Of a stretch of 64,000 nucleotides of DNA, positions 8,767-17,202 are shown in pieces. Numbering within the stretch: position 1 is the stretch's first letter; every line of letters starts with the position of its first letter. Below the pieces are notes generated by a model. The model had not been told where the DNA came from, did no database searches, and saw only the letters and a program-made list of their open reading frames with translations. The position numbers and the translations under genes were made by a program. The DNA comes from an uncultured Gemmatimonadota bacterium (GTDB taxonomy: Bacteria; Gemmatimonadota; Gemmatimonadetes; Gemmatimonadales; Gemmatimonadaceae), in NCBI GenBank assembly GCA_903882745.1, contig CAIRYG010000014.1, forward strand, positions 62,001 to 126,000, read 5' to 3'.

Positions 8767-11217
8767 CTACGGGACGATAGTGACGAGCAACGGACGTACG
8801 GCGAGCGGAACAGCGGCGGCGTTTTCATTGCCCGCAGCGGTCGCGACGAGTCCGACGGTGGATGTGGTATTCGCGGCGCCACTCTTCGGGCGCAGCGTAA
8901 TCGTGTACAGCGTGGTGGTCGCGGTCGCCGCCGTCGGCGAGAACACGCCAACCGTGACCTTGCCGCTCGACGCCGCACTCGTGTTCTCGAACACGGAGCC
9001 GAAGGTGCCGACCGCACTGGAGACGAAGGAGAACTTGGTGCTGTCGAACATGATGTCAAAGCTGGCCGATGCGAGGGTGTTCCCCTGCGGATACGTCAGG
9101 TCGAGCACCACGGGAATGGTGAGTGTCCCAGCCATCGCGACCGAGGCGCTCGCAATGCTCGCCTCACTGCCAGCGTTCAGCGTGAGTCCGCGTGCGCGTC
9201 CGGCGGCGGTGAAGGTCGTGGGGGCCGTGACCCCCGCGCAGCTGGCGGTCAGTGTCTGCGCTCCCACCGTGGAGCCAAGGGTCCAGCTGCTGCTGATCGT
9301 GGCGGTCGCTCCGGTCACGCCACTGGCCGTTCCAACCAATCCACCACTGTTCGCCGCAAAGGTGACGGTGGCGCCGCTGATCATGTTTCCATTCGCGTCA
9401 GCGACCTGCACCATCGGCGCAATCGGCAACAGGGCACCAACGAAATAGCTCTGCGCCGTAGCGCTGACAGGCGTGCAAACCGCCGGCGCACCAACCGCGA
9501 TAGCGAAGGCCGAGCTCGTTGCCGCGGTGACCCCAGACGCTGTCGCGCTCACCTGATATCCCGTCCCCGCGCGCGTGATGCGGGCGGCGTTGAACGTCGC
9601 GACGCCGTTCACTGGTGTGGCGGTGACGGTACCGCCGAGCACGGCGGTAATCACGCCGGTCGTCGCCGTGTTCGCGAGGGAGAGCGATACTGGTGTGGTG
9701 AACCCGGTGGCCAGATTGCCGTAACTGTCGAGCGCACGGATCACGAACGTCGGAATCGGGCCATCGGCCGTGCCGTTCGTGGGTTGGGTGCCGAACTGCA
9801 ACGAGACCGCCGCCGCAGGGGTGACCGCAACCGCGCTGGTCGTAGCGCTCGTGAGCCCGGTCGCGGTCGCGCTCAGCGTGTAGCCGGTCCCGACTTTCGT
9901 CAACTGAAGACCACCGAAGGTGACAACGCCGGCGTTGGCGGTGCTTGTGGTGGTGCCGAGCAGCGAGGCGCCGGTCGCGCCGGTCCCAGTGGCACCACCC
10001 GCCAACGCCACCGTCACCGATCCGACAAACGAGGTCGCGGTGTTACCGAACACATCGCGCGCCGTGAACTGCACGTTGCCGAGTGACTGTCCTGCCGTCA
10101 CGGACGCGGGCGGATTCGTAGTGGCCGCGAGTGCCGTGGCAACGCCCGGCGTGGCCGTGGCCTTGAACGTCACTGGCGAACCGCTGAGTCCGGTGGCAGC
10201 GAAGGTCGCCGTCTGCGAACCCGCAGTCCCGCCCAACGTCCAGGTCGTGGTGGCCAAGCCGTTCGCATCGGTGGTCAACTGCGAGACCGGCGCCGTTGCA
10301 CCAGTGCCGAAGGTCACCGTGATCGGCGTGCCTGCCAGAGGCAATGCATCGGACCCGAGCACACGCACCACCAGCGGATTCGTGAGCGGCTGTCCCACCA
10401 CACCCGTTTGGTTGTCGCCAGAAACAGCCGCAACCGACGATGCCGCGGCATTGACCGTGAGCACGACCGTGTCCTTGGGGCCCGTCAACAGCTCGGCGAC
10501 AATACGCGCCGTCCCACGCTTGTTCGCGGTGCCAACACCAGTTGCAGCGTTCGTGATCGAGGCCACCGCGGTGTCGAGCGATGTCCACTTGATCGGGGTG
10601 TTCGCGACCGCGTTGCCGCCGGCATCCAGTGCGTTCGCTGTCCACGTGAATGACTGACCGATAAACACTTGCTGCGTACGCGGGCTGATCACGACGGACT
10701 TCGTCGTTGCACCCGTGCCGGTGTAGGTCACCGTCACCGTGACTTGCGCCGGAGTTGGCGTGGTGCCGCCCGTGCCGCTGGTGCCAGTGACGGCCGTCGC
10801 CACGATTGGCGCCGCGCCGCGGAATACGGTGTCGCCGGCGGGACTCACATACTTCAGGTTCATGTTCAGCGGCTCGCCCGTCGACGGCGCTGACGGCGAG
10901 AGCGGAACTTCCATGCTCACCGTGACGGAGTCCTTGCCATCAGGGAAGGTGACCATCGTGTCGAGCGCCACCGTGCTATCTGCGCGATACAAAACGACTC
11001 GCACCTTCGCCACAGGCACCAACGCGCTCGTGCCCGGCGCAATATCGCGAAGCGCCTCCGGGAACCTGGTCAGAAAGCTGATCCCGCGTGACATAATCCG
11101 AAGTCCACGACCAGGAGCCGTAACCTCACGCGCACAACTCGCGGCCCCCGCAATCAGGAGCAGCATGAGAAGCGCGTATCGACGCAGCGAACGACCGACG
11201 GGCACGTGCAGACGCAT
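8767..11217 (-). CDS. Large Ig-domain lipoprotein with C-terminal cohesin-like domain
   Basis: The protein has 816 residues from the ATG at 11217; an AAGG lies about 10 bases upstream. The N terminus is basic, then hydrophobic (YALLMLLLIAGAASC), with a candidate lipid-attachment cysteine at residue 28. The lipobox is imperfect because the -3 residue is Ala. After a region of about 120 residues come at least four Ig-like modules: a Big2-like one (about 165-245), a Big_1-like one opening with SGDNQT (about 255-355), then two related modules with ARD/RALD..GN motifs. Residues from about 675 on are cohesin-like (LTIPVVLDL, ASFDIMFDSTKF, GKVTVGVFSP). It is the first gene of the five-gene operon and faces the SURF1 gene across 244 bases. 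A cell-surface scaffold role is inferred from its lipid anchor, length and C-terminal cohesin-like domain. Confidence 0.85.
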   Translation of the reverse strand: MRLHVPVGRSLRRYALLMLLLIAGAASCAREVTAPGRGLRIMSRGISFLTRFPEALRDIAPGTSALVPVAKVRVVLYRADSTVALDTMVTFPDGKDSVTVSMEVPLSPSAPSTGEPLNMNLKYVSPAGDTVFRGAAPIVATAVTGTSGTGGTTPTPAQVTVTVTYTGTGATTKSVVISPRTQQVFIGQSFTWTANALDAGGNAVANTPIKWTSLDTAVASITNAATGVGTANKRGTARIVAELLTGPKDTVVLTVNAAASSVAAVSGDNQTGVVGQPLTNPLVVRVLGSDALPLAGTPITVTFGTGATAPVSQLTTDANGLATTTWTLGGTAGSQTATFAATGLSGSPVTFKATATPGVATALAATTNPPASVTAGQSLGNVQFTARDVFGNTATSFVGSVTVALAGGATGTGATGASLLGTTTSTANAGVVTFGGLQLTKVGTGYTLSATATGLTSATTSAVAVTPAAAVSLQFGTQPTNGTADGPIPTFVIRALDSYGNLATGFTTPVSLSLANTATTGVITAVLGGTVTATPVNGVATFNAARITRAGTGYQVSATASGVTAATSSAFAIAVGAPAVCTPVSATAQSYFVGALLPIAPMVQVADANGNMISGATVTFAANSGGLVGTASGVTGATATISSSWTLGSTVGAQTLTASCAGVTAPTTFTAAGRARGLTLNAGSEASIASASVAMAGTLTIPVVLDLTYPQGNTLASASFDIMFDSTKFSFVSSAVGTFGSVFENTSAASSGKVTVGVFSPTAATATTTLYTITLRPKSGAANTTSTVGLVATAAGNENAAAVPLAVRPLLVTIVP

Positions 11218-11461
11218 CCGGAAGGACCTTGGACGGAGAGCGAGACGTCGCGGTAAGTAACCCGCGGGTTTTGGTGCTCTAATCGACAAAAGTTACAACT
11301 ATATAGGCACAGGTGACAAGATGTGCCACGCGTGCCGTGGCCCGGCCGCTACCACCGCGCCAGGAACGACGGCGGGGATAGGATTTGAGCCACGGTCGAA
11401 CGATACTTCAGAAATCCGCCGCGCACGGTGCGCGCCGTCACATTTCTCGCCCAACGGCTTC

Positions 11462-12199
11462 ATGCCAAAGCGTCTCAAGCTGATCCTCACCCTCGCGATT
11501 CCCCTCGCGTGCGCTTCGGTGTTTATTCGACTCGGCGTGTGGCAGCTCTCCCGCCTCGCAGAACGCCGGGCCTTCAACGCGGTCCTCGCGGGTAGAACAA
11601 CAGCGCAACCCGTTTCTTTTCAATCACTTACACGCGATACAGCCCTCGGGCACTATCGGCGTGTGACGGCCGCAGGTCGCTTCGATTACGACCACCAAAT
11701 CGTCTACGCGGGACGCTCGCGGGAGGGTTCCCCTGGGGTCTATTTGATCACCCCACTGCAGGTCGCGGGCACCGATACCGCGGTCATGGTCAACCGCGGA
11801 TGGGTCTACTCCCCGGATGCCGCCACGGTCGACGAGTCCCGGTGGCGTGAAGCCGACTCGGCCTCAATCACCGGCTACGCCGAAACGTTCGTGGTCGCAG
11901 ATCCGCGGGTCAGTCCGGCCACGCCCCGGCGTCTCCACACCCTGGATCAGCCAACGATCGCGAAACTCGTGGCGGCACCCATCGCGCCCTATGTGATCGT
12001 TCGCAACGACACCACTGTGCGCGCGGCGCTGCCGGCGGGAGTGCCACCAGCCGTCGATTCCACACCGGCGCGACTCACCCTCCCTCCGCTCGACGAAGGG
12101 TCCCACCAGTCGTACGCCTTTCAGTGGTTTGCCTTTGCGGCCATCGCAATCGTCGGCGGCGTGATGCTGACCCGAAACACGCGCGAACGTCAGGCCTAG
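11462..12199 (+). CDS. SURF1-family cytochrome c oxidase assembly protein
   Basis: The protein has 245 residues from the ATG at 11462; the in-frame start at 11321 would add a non-conserved, non-hydrophobic stretch. SURF1 proteins help insert heme a into cytochrome oxidase at the inner membrane. Family features seen: an N-terminal membrane segment (about 4-24) running into RLGVWQLSRLAERR, a central GRFDYDHQIVYAGR and MVNRGWVYSP region that fits the SURF1 core, and a C-terminal membrane segment after SYAFQWFAFAAIAI, the usual two-helix layout. It is a single gene, divergent from the cohesin operon and convergent with the transporter that follows. No oxidase subunit lies nearby. Confidence 0.88.
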   Translation: MPKRLKLILTLAIPLACASVFIRLGVWQLSRLAERRAFNAVLAGRTTAQPVSFQSLTRDTALGHYRRVTAAGRFDYDHQIVYAGRSREGSPGVYLITPLQVAGTDTAVMVNRGWVYSPDAATVDESRWREADSASITGYAETFVVADPRVSPATPRRLHTLDQPTIAKLVAAPIAPYVIVRNDTTVRAALPAGVPPAVDSTPARLTLPPLDEGSHQSYAFQWFAFAAIAIVGGVMLTRNTRERQA

Positions 12200-12214
12200 G
12201 CGGCGCCCCGAGGG

Positions 12215-13150
12215 TTAAGCCACCCGCTCACGGCGATACTGCAACAGCACCACCGCCGCGACGATCATCACCCCACCACCCATCACGCTCGGCGTGAGCG
12301 GCTGCGCGAGCACAACGGCGCCGAGGAGTGCGGTGAGCAGGGGCTCGACAGCGGAGACCTGCCCCGCGCGAACGGGGCCAAGGCGGCCGAGTCCTTTCAG
12401 GAAAAACAGACGCGGCAGCACGGTGCTGAAGAGCGCGAGCGCGAGAATCGCGCCCCACGCACGGCCGCTGATCGACAGCGTGAGCGATCGTTCGCCAACG
12501 GTGAGCATCAGGAAACAGAGGGCAGCCCCGATATTGGCATATGCGCTCGTCACCGCAATCGGGTGCGACTTCTGCATCCACTGCATGAGCGGGATGTACA
12601 GGCCGTAGACGGCCGCTGCGCCAAGCGCGAGCGCGATACCGTGCGCCGTGCCACTCCCCGCGAACGGCGAGAGATCACGCGTCCCGCTATTCGCGAGCTG
12701 CAACACGATGATCCCAACTCCGCCACACACACCGACGAGCGCGAGTGCACGCCGCGCGCTAAGTGCTTCCGCGCCGCGGAGCAGCTGCACCAGCGTGATC
12801 CACGCCGGAAAGGTGAAAAACAGGAACCCAAGAGTCGCGGCCGTGATAAACTGGAGACTCGACAGTGCGAGCCCCACGAACAACGCCTGTCCGCCACCGC
12901 CGAGGACGATGAGCCGCATCGCCTCCTTCCACGCCACTTTGGGATATCGGCGGGTTCCGACCCACATCACCATCACCACGGCGCTGAGCGTGTAGCGCCA
13001 GGTCAGGACGGTGAACAACGACACTCGCTCGCTGACCGCGAGACTGGTGAGAGTGCTCACCGCGGCAAACCCCAGTGCGGCGAGCAACATCCATCCGAGG
13101 CCCGAGCCCAGCGATGTGGCGTCGGCGTGCGTCGTGCGCGGCGGGGTCAC
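12215..13150 (-). CDS. EamA/DMT-family transporter
   Basis: The protein has 311 residues and starts at a GTG at 13150, four bases after the mgtE stop. About ten hydrophobic segments are spread over two similar halves, as in EamA (drug/metabolite transporter) exporters. Recognisable stretches are WRYTLSAVVMVMW in half one and YANIGAALCFLMLTVGE plus SAVEPLLTALLGAVVL in half two; the last is the typical end of an EamA domain. The substrate cannot be told from sequence. Being placed directly behind mgtE suggests cotranscription but not necessarily a shared function. Confidence 0.88.
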   Translation of the reverse strand: MTPPRTTHADATSLGSGLGWMLLAALGFAAVSTLTSLAVSERVSLFTVLTWRYTLSAVVMVMWVGTRRYPKVAWKEAMRLIVLGGGGQALFVGLALSSLQFITAATLGFLFFTFPAWITLVQLLRGAEALSARRALALVGVCGGVGIIVLQLANSGTRDLSPFAGSGTAHGIALALGAAAVYGLYIPLMQWMQKSHPIAVTSAYANIGAALCFLMLTVGERSLTLSISGRAWGAILALALFSTVLPRLFFLKGLGRLGPVRAGQVSAVEPLLTALLGAVVLAQPLTPSVMGGGVMIVAAVVLLQYRRERVA

Positions 13151-13154
13151 CGCG

Positions 13155-14579
13155 TCAGCCCATGTACTTCCCGAGGACGATCAACGCCACCGTGAAGTAG
13201 ATGATCAGTCCCGTGACGTCCACGAGCGTCGCGACGAACGGCGCGGACGAACTCGCCGGATCGAAGCCAAGGCGTTTGAGCAAGAAGGGCAGCATCGAGC
13301 CGGTGAGTGACCCGAAGGTCACGATCCCGGTGAGCGCGATGAACGTGTTGAGCGCGACGAGCACATACGGCGCTTGATGTCCGTAATCGTAGAATCCCGC
13401 CTTCTGCCACACGATGACGCGAATGAAGCCAATGACGCCGAGAATCGCACCGAGGGTCATGCTCGTGGGGAGTTCGCGCAGCGCGACGCGCCACCAATCG
13501 CTGAGCTCAACTTCCTTGAGCGCCATCGCGCGGGTGATCAACGACGTGGCCTGCGAGCCCGAGTTGCCACCGCTGCTCATGACGAGCGGTACAAATAGCA
13601 TGAGCACAGGAAGCTTCTGCAGTTCTTGGTCGAAGTATTGCAACGCACTCGTGGTGAACATCTCGCTCACCATGAGCACGGACAGCCAGCCCGCGCGCTT
13701 CTTGAGCATCCCGACAATCCCCATCTGCATGTAGGGTTCGTCGAGGGCTTCCATACCGCCCATCTTCTGAACGTCTTCGGTCTGTTCTTCTTGGATCGCG
13801 TCGATGACGTCGTCGACGGTGACCACGCCCAGCACGCGTTCGGTGTCATCCACTACGGGCACGGCGACGAGATCGTACTCCGAAATCACGCGTGCGACTT
13901 CTTCACGGTCGGAGGTCGGATGCACGTGCCGCACTTCGGTCCAGGCGACATCGCTGACCCGCGCTCCTTCCGGTGCGGCCAGCAGCTCGCGCAGGGAGAG
14001 CACGCCGCGCAGGATCCCCTTGTCATCCACCGAGTACACGACATTCATCGCTTCGCGCCGACCACCGCGGGCAATCTCGCGCACGCGACGCAGGGCAACC
14101 TCCACGGTATCGGTCTCTGGTACCGACACGAACTCGGTGGTCATGAGACCGCCGGCGCTGTCGGTGGCGTATTCGAGGAGTTGCTCGGTGACGCGCCGAT
14201 CCTCTTCCGGCAGCGCTTCGACGATGTCTTCGGCGTGCTCTTCGTCGATCTCGTCGAGCGCATCAACGCGATCGTCCGGCGTCATCTGTGCGATGAGCTT
14301 GGCCGCTTGCTCGGGGCTCATCTCCTCGAGGAGCTCCACGCGGAGCTCCTCGCTCACATACTCAAGAACCGCAGCAGCGCGATCTGGCGGGAGTGCGGCA
14401 AAGAAGGCCGGGAGCTGCGATCGCGGAAGCTTCTCGACGACGTCGGCTAAGTCGGCCGGGTGGACTTCCTCGGTCTCGGCGGCAATCGCGCCAGGGTCCG
14501 ACTCGAGAAGGTCGAGAAGGTCCGGTGCGAGGAGGGACGCGATTGACGGCTCGTCACCGTGCGTCTGTCTGGCTTTCAT
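13155..14579 (-). CDS. mgtE: Magnesium transporter MgtE
   Basis: The protein has 474 residues, the usual MgtE length (about 450). Order: acidic N-terminal superhelical domain (about 20-130, with PEQAAKLIAQMTPDDRVDAL), two CBS domains (about 135-255, GVLSLRELL and GVVTVDDVIDAI), then five membrane helices from about 285, with the family motif SSGGNSGSQA in the pore region. MgtE is a homodimeric Mg2+ channel whose cytosolic domains close when Mg2+ is high. An AGGAGG lies 4 bases before the ATG. I looked for an M-box leader in the bases upstream and could not recognise one. Confidence 0.95.
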   Translation of the reverse strand: MKARQTHGDEPSIASLLAPDLLDLLESDPGAIAAETEEVHPADLADVVEKLPRSQLPAFFAALPPDRAAAVLEYVSEELRVELLEEMSPEQAAKLIAQMTPDDRVDALDEIDEEHAEDIVEALPEEDRRVTEQLLEYATDSAGGLMTTEFVSVPETDTVEVALRRVREIARGGRREAMNVVYSVDDKGILRGVLSLRELLAAPEGARVSDVAWTEVRHVHPTSDREEVARVISEYDLVAVPVVDDTERVLGVVTVDDVIDAIQEEQTEDVQKMGGMEALDEPYMQMGIVGMLKKRAGWLSVLMVSEMFTTSALQYFDQELQKLPVLMLFVPLVMSSGGNSGSQATSLITRAMALKEVELSDWWRVALRELPTSMTLGAILGVIGFIRVIVWQKAGFYDYGHQAPYVLVALNTFIALTGIVTFGSLTGSMLPFLLKRLGFDPASSSAPFVATLVDVTGLIIYFTVALIVLGKYMG

Positions 14580-14712
14580 GATCCCTCCTTTCCGACCGTC
14601 GGGTGTCGCCGCGCCTGCACCTGGGCAGTGCGCTAATCCAAGCCTCTAAGGTTGCACGCGGGGAAGCTAACCGTCGGCGACGGCGGATAACACCCCTGCG
14701 CCGTTTCGATGC

Positions 14713-14961
14713 TCAGGGGGAATCCTCGAGCGGAGCGAGCAGGGGGAGCTGCGCAGGGAGGCGCTCGATGTGGGTTACGCGGCACCCCACCGTTTCGACC
14801 GCGCCCCGCAGCTCGGCCTCGTCGAGCGCCGTGCCCTCGACAATCGCCTCTCCCATCTCCACCTCGGCGCTGACAATCCCAGGTACGCCAGTCATCGCGG
14901 TGAATACCGCGCGCTTGGCGTGCACCGAGAGCATCCCGTCAATCATGAGGCGGAGTCGCAT
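14713..14961 (-). CDS. HMA-like small protein lacking metal-binding cysteines
   Basis: The 82-residue protein has the heavy-metal-associated (HMA) ferredoxin-like pattern: first strand MRLRLMIDGM, helix with KRAVFTAMTGVPGI, strand VSAEVEMGEAIVEG, then LDEAELRGAVETVGCRV. In true CopZ-like proteins the first loop reads MxCxxC; here it reads MLSVHA, so both metal ligands are gone. A longer in-frame extension exists upstream, but it runs antisense through the dehydrogenase gene and is unlike any protein. The gene is divergent from the dehydrogenase. With cysteines missing, copper transfer is not expected; some HMA-like domains act in other ways, so the function is unknown. Confidence 0.6.
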   Translation of the reverse strand: MRLRLMIDGMLSVHAKRAVFTAMTGVPGIVSAEVEMGEAIVEGTALDEAELRGAVETVGCRVTHIERLPAQLPLLAPLEDSP

Positions 14962-15070
14962 ACGAGAATGATTGGCGATGTGCGGTCGCTTCGGAAGCTG
15001 CCGCACAGGGGTGGCGTCGGCCGCGCAGCCCTGTGACCTTTCGTACAGCATCCTCTTGCCCATCACTGCC

Positions 15071-15961
15071 ATGACCCACGTCGCCTTCCTCGGCCTCGGC
15101 GCTATCGGAACTCCGATGGCCCGCCATCTCGCCGCCCCTGAGTTCACACTCGCCATCTGGAACCGAACCGCCAGCAAGGCGGCGGCATTCGGCGCCGAGT
15201 TCGGGAGTCGCGTCGCGACCAGCCCCGCGGACGCCGCAAAGGGTGCCGCCGTCGTGGTTACCTGTCTGCCGACCTCGAAAGAAGTCGAGGCACTCCTCGA
15301 CGGTCCGGACGGACTGCTCGCCACGATGGCGCGCGGCACGGTGCTCGTGGACTGCACCTCGGGCGATCCGGCGAGTTCGCAGCGGATCGCCAAGCGGCTG
15401 CATGATCACGGCATCGGATTCCTCGACGCGCCGGTCAGCGGTGGTGTGACAGGCGCCGAGATTGGCACGTTGACGGTAATGGTCGGCGGCGATGCTGGCT
15501 TGCTCGCGCGCGTGATGCCGGTGATTGAAGCGTTCGGCGAGAAGATCATTCACTGCGGCCCAATCGGGGCTGGCCACGCGGTGAAAGCGGTGAACCAGGC
15601 CTTGCTGTCGCTCCACATCTGGGGACTGGGCGAAGGGCTCTTGGCCTTGAGTAAGGCCGGCGTCGCACCGGCCGTGGCGCTCGACGTGATCAACGGCTCG
15701 AGCGGGCGCTCGAATGTGTCGCAGAACCTGTTTACGCAGCGCGTGGTGGGACGTGCGTTCCCGCGCACCTTCCGCCTGGCGCTCATGGACAAGGACATCA
15801 AGATCGCCGCGCAGTTGTTGCGCGAGCAGGGCGTGCCCTCGCCACTCTTGCAGATGATGACTGAACTGACGAGCGCCGCCCATCTCGCACTTGGTGAAGA
15901 AGCGGATCACGTGGAGATGGTGAAGTACATCGAACAGATTGCTGGATCGGAGATCGTCTGA
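15071..15961 (+). CDS. NAD(P)-dependent beta-hydroxyacid dehydrogenase (HIBADH/GLYR family)
   Basis: The protein has 296 residues from the ATG at 15071, where the Rossmann fold begins at once (HVAFLGLGAIGTPMARHL, GxGxxG). Further family signatures: DAPVSGGVTGAEIGTLTVMVGG for the substrate-binding loop and GAGHAVKAVNQALL, whose Lys (about residue 171) is the usual catalytic lysine. This family includes 3-hydroxyisobutyrate dehydrogenase, tartronate semialdehyde reductase and glyoxylate/succinic-semialdehyde reductases; which one cannot be decided here. The PLP enzyme that follows starts 2 bases after this stop, so they form an operon. Confidence 0.9.
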   Translation: MTHVAFLGLGAIGTPMARHLAAPEFTLAIWNRTASKAAAFGAEFGSRVATSPADAAKGAAVVVTCLPTSKEVEALLDGPDGLLATMARGTVLVDCTSGDPASSQRIAKRLHDHGIGFLDAPVSGGVTGAEIGTLTVMVGGDAGLLARVMPVIEAFGEKIIHCGPIGAGHAVKAVNQALLSLHIWGLGEGLLALSKAGVAPAVALDVINGSSGRSNVSQNLFTQRVVGRAFPRTFRLALMDKDIKIAAQLLREQGVPSPLLQMMTELTSAAHLALGEEADHVEMVKYIEQIAGSEIV

Positions 15962-15963
15962 CC

Positions 15964-17202
15964 ATGGCCGACGCTCAGGGCACGACAAAATCACTCGACG
16001 AGATCCGCGCGCTCTTTCCGGCGCTGGAACGCACGCATAACGGCTATCCGGTAGCCTATTTCGACGGACCCGGCGGAACGCAGGTGCCGCTGTCGGTCGT
16101 ACAGGCGATGGGTGGGTATTTGTTGCACCACAATGCCAACACGCACTGGGTGTATCCGACGAGCGTGGAGACGGACGCGCTGCTCGATCAGTCGCGCCTC
16201 GCCGCGGCCGATTTTCTGAACGCCAAGGTGTCGGAAGTCGCCTTCGGCAACAACATGACCACCCTCACGTTCCACTTGGCGCGCGCCCTTGGCTCCTGGT
16301 GGGGCCCGGGCGACGAAGTGGTGATCACCGATCTCGATCACCACGCCAACGTCGCGCCGTGGAAGCGGCTAGAGCGCGAGCGTGGCATTACCGTGCGCCA
16401 CGCCAAGGTGAACCTCAAGACCGGACAGATCGACTTCGACAGCTTGGCGAAGGTGCTCGGCAAGAAAACGAAGTTGCTCGCGATTGGCGCAGGTTCGAAT
16501 GCGTTGGGCACGATCACCGACGTGCAGCGTGCCGGTGCCATGGCGCACGCAGTCGGCGCCCTCGTGTTTGTGGATGCCGTGCATTTCGCCCCCCATTCGC
16601 TTGTTGATGTGCATGCGATGGACTGCGATTTCCTCGGCTGCAGCGCGTACAAGTTTTATGGTCCGCACGCGGGAATGCTCTATGGGCGACAGGCGCTGAT
16701 TGAAGCGCTCAACGTGCCGCGGCTTGACCCAGCCCCGAACTGGTCACCCGAGCGACTCGAGACGGGCACACAGAATCACGAAGGGATTGTAGGCACCGGT
16801 GCGGCCATCGATTTTCTGGCGCACCTCAGCGAAGGTGCCACGCGCCGCGAGCGACTCGAGCAGACGTTCTCCACGCTGCATGCACGCGGCCAAGCACTAC
16901 TCGAGCAGCTCTGGACCGGACTCGGCGCCATTCCTGGAGTGACGCTCTACGGGCCGACGCCGGATCAGCCGCGCACGCCAACGGTGGCGTTCACGGTGGA
17001 GGGGCACACATCAGAAGCTGTCGCCCGGCATCTCGCTGAGCTCGGCGTGTTTGTGTCGAATGGCGATTTCTATGCCTCAACCATCATCGCGCTGCTGAAC
17101 CGCGGCGATGATGGGGTCGTCCGTGCGGGCTGCTCCTGCTACACCTCGGCAGACGAGGTGCAGCGCCTGATCACCGGCGTGCAGGCGCTGCTGCAGGGGT
17201 AA
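15964..17202 (+). CDS. Cysteine-desulfurase-like class V aminotransferase
   Basis: The protein has 412 residues. It is a PLP enzyme of fold type I, class V: DLDHHANVAPW resembles the SufS substrate/PLP region, VFVDAVHFAPH has the PLP-binding Asp, and GCSAYKFYGPHAGMLY carries the Schiff-base Lys. The C-terminal VVRAGCSCYT stands where SufS/CsdA enzymes have RAGHHCA, so the sulfur-accepting cysteine may be one of the two in this motif. This matches the 'cysteine desulfurase-like' branch rather than canonical SufS, and no suf or isc scaffold genes are near. The 3' end overlaps the convergent DUF4015 gene by 32 bases. Confidence 0.85.
   Translation: MADAQGTTKSLDEIRALFPALERTHNGYPVAYFDGPGGTQVPLSVVQAMGGYLLHHNANTHWVYPTSVETDALLDQSRLAAADFLNAKVSEVAFGNNMTTLTFHLARALGSWWGPGDEVVITDLDHHANVAPWKRLERERGITVRHAKVNLKTGQIDFDSLAKVLGKKTKLLAIGAGSNALGTITDVQRAGAMAHAVGALVFVDAVHFAPHSLVDVHAMDCDFLGCSAYKFYGPHAGMLYGRQALIEALNVPRLDPAPNWSPERLETGTQNHEGIVGTGAAIDFLAHLSEGATRRERLEQTFSTLHARGQALLEQLWTGLGAIPGVTLYGPTPDQPRTPTVAFTVEGHTSEAVARHLAELGVFVSNGDFYASTIIALLNRGDDGVVRAGCSCYTSADEVQRLITGVQALLQG

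Noticed and set aside
8074-10086. 670-residue plus-strand open frame opposite the Ig-domain lipoprotein
   Set aside because: It is Arg/Gly/His-rich with no domain, and the minus strand has a lipoprotein signal, Ig-like modules and correct operon spacing. It is a by-product of GC-rich codon use.
1-11217. Cellulosome gene cluster
   Set aside because: There is no glycoside hydrolase, CBM3 or S-layer anchor in the operon, and cargo domains are RCC1 and Ig-like.
14580-14712. M-box magnesium riboswitch before mgtE
   Set aside because: The upstream bases contain a strong Shine-Dalgarno site but none of the conserved M-box segments that I can recognise, and the space is short.
14962-15393. N-terminal extension of the HMA-like protein to 226 residues
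   Set aside because: The added part is antisense to the conserved Rossmann start of the dehydrogenase and is Ser/Thr/Arg-rich without domain features.
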